This document shows, in pieces, positions 12,961 through 23,591 of a DNA stretch of 64,000 nucleotides. The DNA lies in NCBI RefSeq assembly GCF_040712315.1, contig NC_134016.1, positions 2,581,501 through 2,645,500 of the forward strand, read 5' to 3'. The notes under the pieces are model-generated. The model made no database searches. It saw nothing but the letters and a program-made list of their open reading frames with translations, and was not told the origin of the DNA. The translations under genes and the position numbers were made by a program. Each line of letters starts with the position of its first letter. Positions within the stretch are counted from its first letter, which is position 1. Source of the stretch: Castanea sativa. Taxonomy: Eukaryota; Streptophyta; Magnoliopsida; Fagales; Fagaceae.

Positions 12961-13551
12961 CCTAGAAGGTAATTAGTGTATAACTCGTGTATGTGTCTAA
13001 GTACAATTAAAAACAATCAAAATTATACACATGTATGAATTCAAATTATACTTAGTGTATAAGAGTTATAACTTACACTATTTTCAAGTCAGAGATTTCT
13101 ACAATATGTAGCGATTTAAGGCAATTGAGCATGAAAAGCTTCATACTTTGATGTATTTTGGGTTTTAGAGAATTGACTCTAAAATGCTAATAACTTGATT
13201 TTTGAATGAAGCTAGTTAATAAATTGAAAAAACTAGGTTGACCCAAGTTATCGAATTAGTGAATAGTTGTTACAATCAGTTTATGCTTATAATAATTTTA
13301 TAGATTAGACAGAATTATAACTCCAGTAAACAACTCATTAGACTTTTGCCTTGGGGGCTTTAAAACTCTGGTCTTTTTTCATAGATCTTCATCCACAAAT
13401 GAACTTGTCCACGTTAACACCAAAGAGCTCACTAGAATACCGGTGAGCTCGAATCACAACTATGTAGTTGTGATTTGCCTGAAATACTTTTGCACGAGGT
13501 TTTAAAAATTTTTTCTTACAACATTTAGTCTCTCTTGAGGAACATAGGATA
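12961..13551. other. Intergenic DNA of the duplicated unit
   Basis: Paralogous to 32840-33375 and 41960-42435, as in the block tttgaatgaagctagttaat. No coding potential. It ends at the gypsy insertion site. Confidence 0.6.
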
Positions 13552-13556
13552 GTTAC

Positions 13557-14157
13557 TGATGATGCCTAAGATTGTCAGTAAGCTACACGATCTTCATGTA
13601 CTTGAAACTACACTTGCACAACACCAAGAAAAAAGATCTTAAGAGAGTACCGGTATGGTACCGGCCAAATACCCTCCAAAAGTTAAGTCAAAAAACAGTT
13701 ACAACCCTAGAGTGCTAGAGCTGGAAGAAATTATGCATATCTTGGTTTCCGAGGGTTTTGGGTTTTTATAGTAGAGGGGAAACTGACCTTGGTGCCATGG
13801 TGAAGAGGAATATTTTCTTGTAAAGAAGATCCTTATAAATATGCGTAATTTAAGGGAACCCTTTTCCATATAAGGGCTCTACTGATTAGGGTTAATCATG
13901 GAGCTTAAGTTCTTTCCGTTTGAAGTTTCTTGGGGGCCAAATAAGCCATGTCATTGCCATGTGGCTTTTTGCCATCGTTAACCTCAATATCCGTTCAGAA
14001 CGTTATCCGTCCACTGCAGGTGATCCGTTCTCCGCAGATCATCTGTCCACCTTCGATGCGTTGTCGCTGCCTCATCTTTTTGTCCGTCAACCTAGTGAAG
14101 CTACCTATGGTAAGTCTTCATAAATTCCGACTGTCTACTTTAATTTCACCCTTTTCA
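13557..14157 (-). repeat. 3' LTR of the gypsy element
   Basis: It is 601 bp, begins tgatgatgcctaag and ends cacccttttca on the plus strand. It pairs with 22988-23586 along its whole length with scattered substitutions, which indicates an insertion that is not recent. Confidence 0.92.
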
Positions 14158-14175
14158 GTTGCCCCCTCACTCTAT
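14158..14175 (-). other. Polypurine tract of the gypsy element
   Basis: The minus strand reads gagtgagggggcaac directly before the 3' LTR, the expected position for second-strand priming. Confidence 0.6.
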
Positions 14176-14619
14176 GGACCCATCACCTATATTTTTACGG
14201 ATCCATGGAGTGACAATTTGACCCTATCCTTGAGAAGCATGTGGTGATTGACAGGCTATCCTAGGGTCAATAATGCGGTAGGGACACATGGCAAGCTTCT
14301 TGTGGTTGATTGCTTGAATAGAAGCGTCCCTTCGTCTTCTGCACCATTCCCTCTATAGATATGTCAGTCGTCCCTTTCATTTTTACATTTCAAAAATTTT
14401 TTGTTGATCAGAGCGCTACCATCCACTTTCTTTAGCAGTCGCTCCGTCATTCTGGTGCCACTGTTCTCTACAGTCTTCTTGTCGCCTTTCTTCCACCATC
14501 AAGCTATAAGTATTCTTCCTTTTACCCTAAGTATCTTCTTTTTGTCATTCTTTTCATTCGTCCGTCGTTTATGTATAACTAGAGTCTTAGGGTTTTTATT
14601 TGTCACGTGTAGATATGAA

Positions 14620-16798
14620 ATGTCTAGTGAGGCATCAAGTGGTCAATCGTTTGTCCGCGATGGAGCGGGCTACGATGAGGTGTTTCCGTCAGGTCAGGCA
14701 AACCTTGGCACCTCCAGCAAGGAAAGGGTTCCGTCCGCCAACTCACCTTCTGCAATGAAGGATGAGGTATAGGGTGAGGATGGGTCAAAGTACGATTCGA
14801 ATGATGATCTAGACGGTGTAGAACCTCCTATCGAATCCGTCATAGGTCCTGATGGATTTAGGGAATTTATCCTACTTCCTTTGTGGACGGTTAATGATTT
14901 TGTATCCACCATCAAACAATCACACTTCAATACACTTAAGGATAAGTACCAGATACACGACCACATACCCATCCGTCTACCCTTCAAGTCTGAAAAATGT
15001 TACTATAGGGATCTCGAAGACGTTGGAATATATAAGCAGATGCTGAAAGTAGGACTTCATTTCCCATTGAGCGCTCTTCACCGTCGTCTTCTCCAGTACT
15101 TAAGACTGGCCGTCACCCAGATCTCCCCAAATACCTAGAGGGTTTTCCTAGGTGTGGAAGTTTTGTACGAGGTGATGTCTGACGAGACGCGTCGGTTAAT
15201 AGTGGAGGAGTTCTTCCATTGTTACCGTTTGTCCGAGATCACCCAATCTAAGGGTATGTACAGTTTCTTGCTGAGGAGTCCATTGCTTAGGTTAGTGTGC
15301 GAGACCCCGGACTCTAACCGGAATTGGAAGGATCAATATTGTTTCCTCCAAAGGGACAACTGGATGAGTCACCCCAATGACTAAGAATACATGCCTGTGG
15401 ACAAGACCTGGGGCATAATGCCCCCGTCTGGTATGTGTCCGTCTTTCTTAGGTTCATTTATACAATTCGTTTAGTCATTCTAACCGTCTCTTTTTATAGC
15501 TCGGGACCGTTTGCAAGTTACCACAGAGTAGTTTGGTTTCTTGGAAAAAATCTTCAAGACCACCAAGCTGTCAGAGAGAATGTGGGTCAAGCTAGTAACT
15601 TTGGATACTCTCCACTAGTATTGCAACGGCCCTGAACCCACTACTGTTGCCTGTCGATACGACGCTCGAATTTGTCAACGTAAGTCCATTGTCTAATATA
15701 TATCTCTATGTTCTTAGTAGCTCCCTTGACTCTTACCCGTCCACTTTTATGCAGAAATGATAGATAGCAGGAGAAGAGCTTACATCAAGCAACAAGTCAC
15801 TGCTAAGAAAAATCGGGATGGGGTTCTTCCTCCTAAGACGGGCTCAGCTCACCCGTCCACCAAAAGGCAACCATTCAAAAAGTTGGACCGTCATGCAAAA
15901 AAGCAAAAGGTGGTGACTGAACTAGCTGCCGGGCAAGCTTCCGACGCGTTCAAGTTGCCCCCCAAGCTTGGCCTGGGGAAGGGTAAAGGCTTGATGGTTA
16001 GCCCAAACCCCGTCAAGTAGAAACCTCCCGTCCTTCTTCACGAGGATTTTTAGTATGCCCTCAAGCAAATCACTTCCATTATCAAGAACAAGGACTACGA
16101 GGACCTGGGCAACCATGCCACTGAAGCTATGGGGGAGACGGGTCTATTCAACCTTACACAGGTTTGTATCCGTCCTAATATGTTTCTGTCGTTTTTGTTG
16201 ATTGTTTTCCTTACTCTTTTTGTGGTTGGTGCAGGGGGTCCTGATGATAAAAGGGTTGATAGAGCACTACCTTTATCATGTGAAGACATTGGAGTGTGTC
16301 AGTGTGAAGGCGAACACGATTGAGGAAGAGCTGACAGAGCTGAAAGCCTAGAGGGTCCATCAGGAAGAGAAGCTCAAGGTGTTGGAGCAACTCTGTGGTG
16401 AGTTGGAAAAACAAGTAGAGTTGCTGGGAAAAACCCTCGAGGACAAAGATGATAGGCTTCATCAAGTGAAGATTGACGCTATACGATAGTATCGAGACTC
16501 CGATGCCCTCCTAAGTGAACTGGGCACATCTTTTGTTAACGGTTTCGACGATTGCCTCCGTCAAGTCAAAGCTTCCTTCCTTGACTTGAACCTTTCGTAC
16601 ATTACCATAAACCCTGAGGGCTAGACTCCTACTCACCTCGTTGACTCTGAAGGGACGAACGAGCTCTTTGGTAATGACCCCAGTGACGATGATGCTCAAA
16701 AAGCTGATACAAAGAAGTCCATCGAGGATGGCACCTGTCAACCTGAAGTCGAGACGCTTGATGATAAGGAGGAGGGAACCCTTGTCTCCCCAGAGTAG
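14620..16798 (+). pseudogene. Opposite-strand spliced ORF of the gypsy element (decayed)
   Basis: Runs antisense to gag-pol. The start ATG at 14620 is shared with the homologue at 62263. Inferred exons are 14620-15430, 15500-15679, 15755-16161 and 16235-16798, joined by short GT-AG introns (15431-15499, 15680-15754, 16162-16234). The N-terminal half holds a globular region with the blocks IPIRLP, LSALHRR and PDSNRNWK. It resembles the plant 'putative gypsy type transposon' domain, a call made from memory of that family. A Lys-rich linker with PPKLGLGKGKGLM follows, then a predicted coiled coil rich in Glu, Lys and Leu from 16290. In-frame stops lie at 14770, 15136 and 15382 and further on. 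Extra ORFs, including antisense ones, are known in plant Ty3/gypsy elements; the function is unknown. Confidence 0.7.
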
Positions 16799-17029
16799 TT
16801 TTTATTATTTTTATTTTTGTTTAGACTTGAAAATATACGGGAGAATAGAACCCTTGTTAATTTGAACTGTTGCATATCGTAGGCTTTTATGTAGACATTT
16901 CTTTATGTTATTTTGATTATGATTCATAATATACATCCGTCTGTTTTGTGAATGAATTTTTCCTTTCATTTCATGAATGAATTGCTCTAAGATGATCCTT
17001 CATTTCATGAATGAATTGCTCTAGTTTGC

Positions 17030-17550
17030 AGACTTGACGAGTAAGTTTCATCCTTCTTTTAATGTTCTGTCCAGTGTATGGACTTGTTAAGATAGTTTCA
17101 TCCTTATTAGGATGATCTGTCCAGTATATGGACTCGTTTAAGATAGTTTCATCCTTATTAGGATGATCCATCTAATTTATGGACTCGCTAAATAAGTTTC
17201 ATTCTTCTTAGGATGATCTGTCCGGTTTATGGACTTGTTAAGAGAATTTCATCCTTATTAGGATGATCTGTCTAGTTTATGGACTGGTTAAGATAGTTTC
17301 ATCCTTATTAGGATGATCCGTCCAGTCTAGGGACTTGTTAAATAAGTTTCATCCTTAATGTGATGATCCGTCCAGTATATGGACTTGTTAAGAGAGTTTC
17401 ATCCTTATTAGGATGATCTATCCAGTTTGTGGACTCGTTAAATAAGTTTCATCCTTCTTGGGATGATCCGTTTGGTTTATGGACTTGTTAAGAGAGTTTC
17501 ATCCATAGTAGGATGATCCGTCTAGTTTATGGACTTGTTAAATAAGTTTA
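17030..17550. repeat. ~50 bp tandem repeat array in the gypsy element
   Basis: About ten imperfect copies of a ~50 bp unit containing ggatgatctgtccagttta, a ggacttgttaag block and gtttcatccttatta. It lies between the integrase end and the opposite-strand gene. Untranslated tandem arrays of this kind are typical of Tat-type elements. Confidence 0.85.
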
Positions 17551-17773
17551 TGGAAAAACATTCAACGTGTTCTGAATAAAACTCCTCTCATTATGATAGA
17601 TATGCAAGTAGAATTTTGTTCATGAAAAATAAGAAAATTGCCCTTTGGGCTCTAAAAGTACTGTAGATAATAATAAAAACTAAAGTTATAAACTGGAAAA
17701 ATAGACTGGAAATGAGGAGTGTCATCGCCTGCGCCCTTATCTACTGGTAGTATTTCTTGAGGTGTTCCTCGTT

Positions 17774-18700
17774 CTAGAGATACTGCAGCCTTTTTGCGTC
17801 CAGTGTCTCAAGGTAGTAGGTGCCCTTCCTATGCCATGACACAATTCTGTACGGTCCCTTCCAATTGGGTCCTAATTTCCCATGAGAGGGGTCTTTCATG
17901 GCGCCCGTTACTTTCCTCAAGACGAGATCTCCTTTTTGGAAGTCTTTGTGTTTCACCCGAGAGTTATATTGCCTGGCCATAAGGTTTTAGTATCGTGCCA
18001 ACCTTTGTTTAGCCGTCGCTTTGACCTCATCTAACATGTCGAGCTGTAGTCACATCGCCTCGTCATTCTTCTCCTCGTCATGGTTTGCAACTCGGTAGCT
18101 TGTGATACCTACTTCAGCTGGGATGACCGCCTCACTGCCATACGCAAGTCAAAATGGTGTCTCTCCTGTAGAAGTCCTTGCCATCGTCTAGTACGCCCAT
18201 AGTACGCTTGGCAATTCTTCTGGCCACATACCCTTTGCCCCCTCGAGTTGAGTCTTGATGATTTTCAGCAAGGATCGGTTTGTGACTTCAACCTGTCTGT
18301 TAGCCTTAAGGTGTGTAGGCAACGAATAGTGATTCTTGATCCCAAGCTGCGAGCAGAACTCTCTAAATGTGTCATTATAGAACTGTTTCCCGTTGTCCTA
18401 GATCAGGACCCTAGGTATGCTGTACCTACAAACGATGTTCCTTCATACAAAACTGCGTACATTCTTTTTCGTGATGGTAGTAAGGGCTTCGACCTTAACC
18501 TATTTGGTGAAGTAGTCTATGCTGACTAGAAGGAATTTCAGCTGCCTGACTGCTGTAGGAAATGGTCCCATGATATTAAGTCCCTATTGGGCAAAGGGCC
18601 ATGGGGCTGTCATTGGGGTGAGCTCTTCCGTTGGTTGCCTTATGAGGTTGCCAAACCTGTGACATTTGTCACATTTTCTAATGTACGCTTGGGCATCCTT
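17774..18700 (-). pseudogene. gypsy integrase (decayed)
   Basis: On the minus strand, 18700-18480 reads through a zinc-finger-proximal and core region, with KCHRFGNLIRQPTEE-like sequence and then the blocks MGPFPTAVRQLKFL and SIDYFTK. Two stops interrupt this where Trp is expected (after PFAQ and after YFTK). The later block YGSEAVIPAEVG is recognisable at about 18110-18150, preceded by a TGA. The C-terminal domain is open at 17774-17980 and ends with GKLGPNWKGPYRIV. The enzyme would insert cDNA into the host genome; this copy is dead. Confidence 0.8.
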
Positions 18701-18879
18701 CTGCATAGTGGGCCAATAGTATCCGGCCCTAATCAACTTATGAACTAAGGATCGCGATCCTTAGTGGTTCTTGCAGACTCCTTCGTGGCCTTCTCTCATG
18801 ACATAGTCTGCTTCTTCGGGTACAAGGCACCTTAGGTATGGGCGGGAGAAACCTCTTTTGTATAAGGTACCTTTGATCA

Positions 18880-20600
18880 TTACGAATTTGCGGCTTCTTT
18901 ATTATCAGGCAACACACCGTCCTTCAGGTAAGAGGCAATCGGTGTCGTCCTGTTATTCTCAGTACCTATCTCCTGCACACTGATTGTGTTTATCACAAGT
19001 GAGTCTTGAACAAAGAAGAGTACCTGACTTGGAGAAGACATTTGTTCTGCTGACGCTGCTTTGGTAAGACGATTAGCTCGTTCGTTCTCCTCCCTTAGGA
19101 TTTGAACAAACTTGGTGTTGAGGTTGCGTGTTTGATCCTTCTCTTGTTCGAGGTACTTCTTCATCCGTTCTCCTCTGCACTTGTTCGTCATTAACCTGAC
19201 TAGTGACCACTTATGAGTCATAATACACAATCACATCTATGGCTCCTATTGCCCGTGGGAGATCTAATCCTATGATCAGAGCTTTATACTCAGCCTCATT
19301 GTTTGTTATGTGGAAGTAAAATCGGATCATGCACTCAACCTTGTCTCCTTCTGGGCTGCGTAGTACTATACCAGCTCCTCCTGCATGTTTGTTGTACGAC
19401 CTATCTGTGTGGATCATCCATTGGGAGTCTATCCTGCCCCCTCTTTGTTTGTATCGTTGAACTCTGCAATGAAATCGACAAGGACCTGCCCTTTTATGGC
19501 CGAGTGTGGGCGATATTGCATGTTAATCTCACTCAGCTTAATTGCCCATAGCGCCATCCGTCCAGCTGCTTTTGGATTGCTCATTGCTCTTTACAGTGGT
19601 TTATTGGTCAAGACAATGATAGTGTGAGCCTGGAAGTATGGTTTTAGTTTTCGTGCTGCAGTTACCAATGCAAAAATGAGCTTTTCCATAGGGGGTACCT
19701 TTCTTCTATGCCTCGGAGCGCTTGGCTCGTGAAATATACAGGCTTCTGAACTCCATCTTCCTCCCTTACTAAGGCTGTGCGGACAGTGATCGAAGAAACG
19801 GCTAAGTAGAGAAACAATTCTTCTCCGGGCTTAGATGGACTAAGCAAAGGTGGGGAAGAAAGGTAAGTCTTCAGGTCCTCGAATGTACGTTGACACTCAG
19901 TCGTCCATTCAAAGGCTTTTTTAGTGTGCAGAAGAAGGGCAGGCACTTATCCGTGGCCCTCGAAACGAACCTGTTCAATGCAGTGACTTTTTCATTCAAA
20001 CTCTATACCTCCTTGACAGTCTTTGGCAGAGCCAGCTCCATAATGGCACGTATCTTGTTTAGGTTGACCTCAATACCCCTTTGGGACACCATGAATCCCA
20101 GGAACTTTCCTGTCGTCACTCTAAATGCACACTTGTTTGGATTTAACTTCATGTTATAGCGCCGAAGGGTTTCAAAAGTCTTCTTGAGGTCGTCTAGATG
20201 CCCGTCCTCCTGTACGCCTTTAATTAGAATGTCATCCATGTATACTTGGACATTCCTCCCAATCTGGTGCGCAAACATCTTGTCCATTAACCTCTGATAT
20301 GTGGCACCTGCGTTCTAAAGTTCGAATGGCATGACTTAATAGTAGAAGAGACCCTGGTTGGTGACGAAAGATGTCTTCTCTTGGTCAGCTTCGTCTAACT
20401 TGATCTGGTTGTAACATAAAAATGCGTCCATGAAACTTAGCAGCTAATGTCTTGCCGTTAAGTCCACTAGGATATCTATGCAGGGGAGCAGGTAGCTGTC
20501 TTTAGGGCATGCCCTATTTAGGTCTGTAAAATCTACGCACATCCTCCATTTCCCGTTGGCCTTTTTCACCATCACTACGTTGGCCAACCAATTGGGATAA
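18880..20600 (-). pseudogene. gypsy reverse transcriptase and two RNase H domains (decayed)
   Basis: The RT core contains VQVYMDDILIKG (the YMDD catalytic motif, within 20003-20287) and KLNPNKCAF downstream. The first RNase H/connection follows (19662-19946; EWTTECQRTFEDLK, then PVYFTSQALRG). A second, archaeal-type RNase H lies at 19211-19417 (HTDRSYN, GGAGIVL, TNNEAEYKAL), a Tat-lineage trait. Stops break the RT upstream of YMDD, including one at the ANFI*EVYY junction near 20605 where Arg is expected (CGA to TGA). Confidence 0.85.
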
Positions 20601-20608
20601 TATACTTC

Positions 20609-21712
20609 TCATATAAAGTTTGCTTCCTTCAACTTACGAACCTCTTCGGCTATAGCCTTGTCTCGTTTTGGAGCAAATATTTGCTTCTTCTGCTCGATGT
20701 GGGAGAAGGTGGGCAATACATTCAGTTTGTGGACTATGACCGAAGGGTTGATTTCGGGCATGTCTTCGTGGCTCCAAGAAAAGACGTCCTGGTTATCCCT
20801 TAGAAATGATATCAACGCCTGACAGGCCGATGGGCTTGCAAGAGTGCCTATCCTTGTTGTTCGGTCGGGCATAGAATCAACAAGGAGCACCTCTTCTAAC
20901 CTTTCGACTAGCTCTGCTCCTGTTCGACGTTCTTCAATGCACATCATTGGCAAATGGTCGTCCATCTCTAGCATGGGGATATAGCATTCACGTGCCACTA
21001 CTTGGTTTCCCTGTACCTCTCCTATGCCATATTCAATGGGGAACTTGACCATTAGGTGGTAGGTGGAGGTTACAGCCTTCCACGAATTAAGTGTTGGGCG
21101 TCCCAAGATGGCATTGTAGGCAAATGAGCAGTTTACTATAAAAAACGTGACATTCCTGGTGATCTGCTGAGGGTAATCGCCGACAATAACAGGCAAGGTG
21201 ACTGCACTGAGCGGGTACACTCTTGTTCCTCCAAATCTAACAAGTGGTGCGTCTGTTGGTGTCAAACGTTCTTTCTCAATCCTTATCTGCTGGAAGGCTG
21301 GGTAGTAGAGTATATCGGCAAAGCTGCTGTTGTTTTCCAGGACCCTGTGGGTATTGTAGTCGTCAATCCGTGTACTTACAACCAACGCGTCGTCATGTGG
21401 ATGACGTAGACGTTGAGTGTCTTCCTCTGAGAACCCGATTATAGGGTTGTCAATGCGCACCATCTTCAGGACTAATCCTGTCAGCTGAACGTTCTGAACC
21501 ATCTGGAGGTAGGTCTTATGCGCCTTTTTAGTTGAACAGGAAGTTGTTGTGCCCCCTACAATCATCCTTATGTCCCCGATGGATGGTTTAAGGTGCTCGT
21601 TTTCCTCCAGGGGCCCTGCTTTTGCAACTGGTTTATCTTGTCTTTGCTTATGAACCTCTACAATTTCCCCTGCCTGATTAAGGCTTCTATCTGTTGCTTC
21701 AAATTGTAGCAT
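20609..21712 (-). pseudogene. gypsy protease and start of reverse transcriptase
   Basis: The longest open stretch of pol, 367 codons. It contains an aspartic-protease region (HRVLENNSSFADILYYPAF, then a GRPTLNSWKA block) and the RT entry sequence (KLNVLPTFSHIEQKKQIFAP). The usual protease D-x-G motif is replaced by N-N-S, so the catalytic Asp is missing and the protease should be inactive even where the frame is open. Confidence 0.8.
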
Positions 21713-22672
21713 TTGAAAGTATCGTGGCCATGGTCTTGATGGAAGCGGCAGTACTTGTCCTTGGACCTCTTGTTAGGGTCACCTTTCAACTTGCTAGGAA
21801 ACGTCAATGATCCTTCGTCCTTTATTTGCATAAGTACCAAATCGATCGAAATGTTCAGTGGAGTGAAGTTTGCGAACCTCGTCGTGGGGTTCTTGGAGTG
21901 TCTATCCTCTCGTCTGTCTCTAGTCCTCATGGCCTTCTGTCCTCTCTCCTGTCTTGCTTCTTCTGGTTTTTCTCTCTTTCTAGGCTTTTCTTCTCGCTCA
22001 AGTAGCACGTCTTCCACGTTCATGTATTTGGTAGCCCTGTAAAATAATTCTGACAGTCTTTGGATAGTTCTTGTATAGGGAAAACAAAAACTTACCCTCT
22101 TGTAGTCCATTGGTGAACGCCGCTACGAGTATCTTGTCATCTGCTTCATCAATCGAGAGGACCTCCTTGTTGAAGTGGTTGATGTAAGACCTTAGCGTCT
22201 CGTCCTCTTGTTGTTTGATGTTCATCAAGCATGCGGTTGACTTATACCTGTGTCTCCCGATAAAGTGCGAAGCAAATTGAGTGTTCAACTCCCTGAAGGT
22301 ACTGATGGAGTTTAGCATCAGCCTGCTAAACCATACTCTTGCAAGACCCGTCAGTGTAGTGGAAAAAGCTCTGCACATGATTTCGTCCGCTATGCCCTAC
22401 AGGTGCATGAGGGTTTTGAACGTCTCCAAGTGGTCTAATGGGTCCTTCGACTAGTCGTAGGCCTCAATTTTTGGCATGTGGAACTTCGGCTGGAGAGGGA
22501 ATGAAGTAACAGGTGCAGTGAAGGGTGAATCCATACGGTGCACTAGTTCGTCAAGATCACTTGACACCCGCCCTTTGAGGGCGTTGATCATTAGGTCCAT
22601 CTGTTCCCTCATCATTTGCATATCTGCGACCAGGTTCGATGGGGCGATATCCGTGACCATCAGTCTACTCAT
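21658..22672 (-). pseudogene. gypsy gag (decayed)
   Basis: Recognisable in three open pieces. 22451-22672 is the N-terminal part, ending KFHMPKIEAYD. 21998-22378 is the retrotransposon gag core, with TTLTGLARVWFSRL and SYINHFNKEVLSIDEADD. 21658-22110 is a basic linker and a zinc-knuckle-like CRFHQDHGHDTFKC segment. At least two TAG stops (in the gap 22378-22451) and a frame shift near 22000-22110 disrupt it. The product would form the particle shell around element RNA. Confidence 0.85.
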
Positions 22673-22969
22673 GACATTACTGCCTTCCGGTCCTTTTTGA
22701 TTCTGTCTGTTGTCATTGTGTTGAAGGTTGTTACCCTCCTGCTCCCCCTCTTGGTCTTAGGACTCGGCGTCCTTTTGGCGCGACTGCTCTTCCAAGTCAT
22801 GGTTTTGCTTGGTAAGACATTCAATTGCAGTAGCGAGTGTCTGAATCTGTCTCTCAAGGATCGCGATACGTGGTTTGTCTCCTTAGTAATTGGTGTTGGT
22901 TGCCATCGAGCAAGTAAGCACCATGTAACCTTTTGTCCAAGAAGCAGCAACACAACTTACCTACGTTTT

Positions 22970-22987
22970 TCCATAGATGGTGCCAAC
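22970..22987 (-). other. Primer binding site region of the gypsy element
   Basis: The minus strand directly after the 5' LTR reads gttggcaccatctatgg, placed as a tRNA primer site with the TTGGC(A/G)CC core common in this lineage. The tRNA was not identified. Confidence 0.55.
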
Positions 22988-23586
22988 TGATGATGCCTAA
23001 GATCGTCAGTAAGCTACGTGGTCCTTATGTACTCGAAACAACACCTACACAATACCAAGAAAGAAGACCTTAAGAGAGAACCGATATGGTACCGGCCTAA
23101 TACCTTCCAAATGTCAAGTTAGAAAATTGTCACAGCCCTAGAGTGCCAGAGCTGGAAGAAATTATGCGTACCTTGGTTTCCGAGGGTTTTGGGTTTTTAT
23201 AGTAGAGGGGAACTGACCTTGATGCCTTGGCGAAGAGAAATATTTCCTTATAGAAAAGATCCTCATAAATGTGCGTAATTTAAGGGGACCCTTTCTATAT
23301 AGGGGCTCTATTGACTAGGGTTAATCGTGGAGGTTAAGTTATTGCCGTTTGAAGTTTCTTGGGGGCCAAATAAGCCATGTCATTGCCACGTGGCTTTTTG
23401 CCACCATCAACCTCAGTATCCGTCCGGAACGTTATCCGTCCACTGCAGGTGATCCATTCTCCCCAAATCATCCGTCCACCTTTGATGCGTCATCGCCGCC
23501 TCATCTTTTTGTCCATCAACCTAGTGAAGCTACCCATGGTAAGTCTTCATAAATTCCGACCGTCTACTTTAATTTCACCCTCTTCA
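22988..23586 (-). repeat. 5' LTR of the gypsy element
   Basis: It is 599 bp, and on the plus strand reads tgatgatgcctaag to caccctcttca. Followed by the TSD copy GTTAC at 23587. Confidence 0.92.
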
Positions 23587-23591
23587 GTTAC

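Larger units (their letters stand above)
13557..23586 (-). mobile_element. Ty3/gypsy LTR retrotransposon, Tat (Ogre/Retand-like) type
   Basis: A structurally complete element of ~10.0 kb on the minus strand. It has two ~600 bp LTRs with TG...CA ends and an exact 5 bp TSD, GTTAC, at 13552-13556 and 23587-23591. The paralogous empty site is seen at 33376-33380. The order on the minus strand is 5' LTR, primer site, gag, protease, RT, RNase H, a second RNase H, integrase, tandem repeats, an opposite-strand spliced gene, polypurine tract, 3' LTR. The second RNase H and the extra opposite-strand ORF point to the Tat lineage. All reading frames carry stops, so this copy cannot move on its own. Confidence 0.93.

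Noticed and set aside
17030..17550. CRISPR-like array
   Set aside because: The repeats are contiguous ~50 bp tandem units without unique spacers, inside a plant retrotransposon.
22669..22953. 94-codon minus-strand frame just after the gypsy primer site
   Set aside because: Not in a recognisable gag frame and broken relative to the next gag piece; leader sequence is more likely.
22616..22990. Plus-strand open frames opposite gag and pol (also 19303-19627, 21244-21444, 21755-22042)
   Set aside because: Shadows of the minus-strand gypsy coding region; no protein signature of their own, unlike the 14620-16798 gene.
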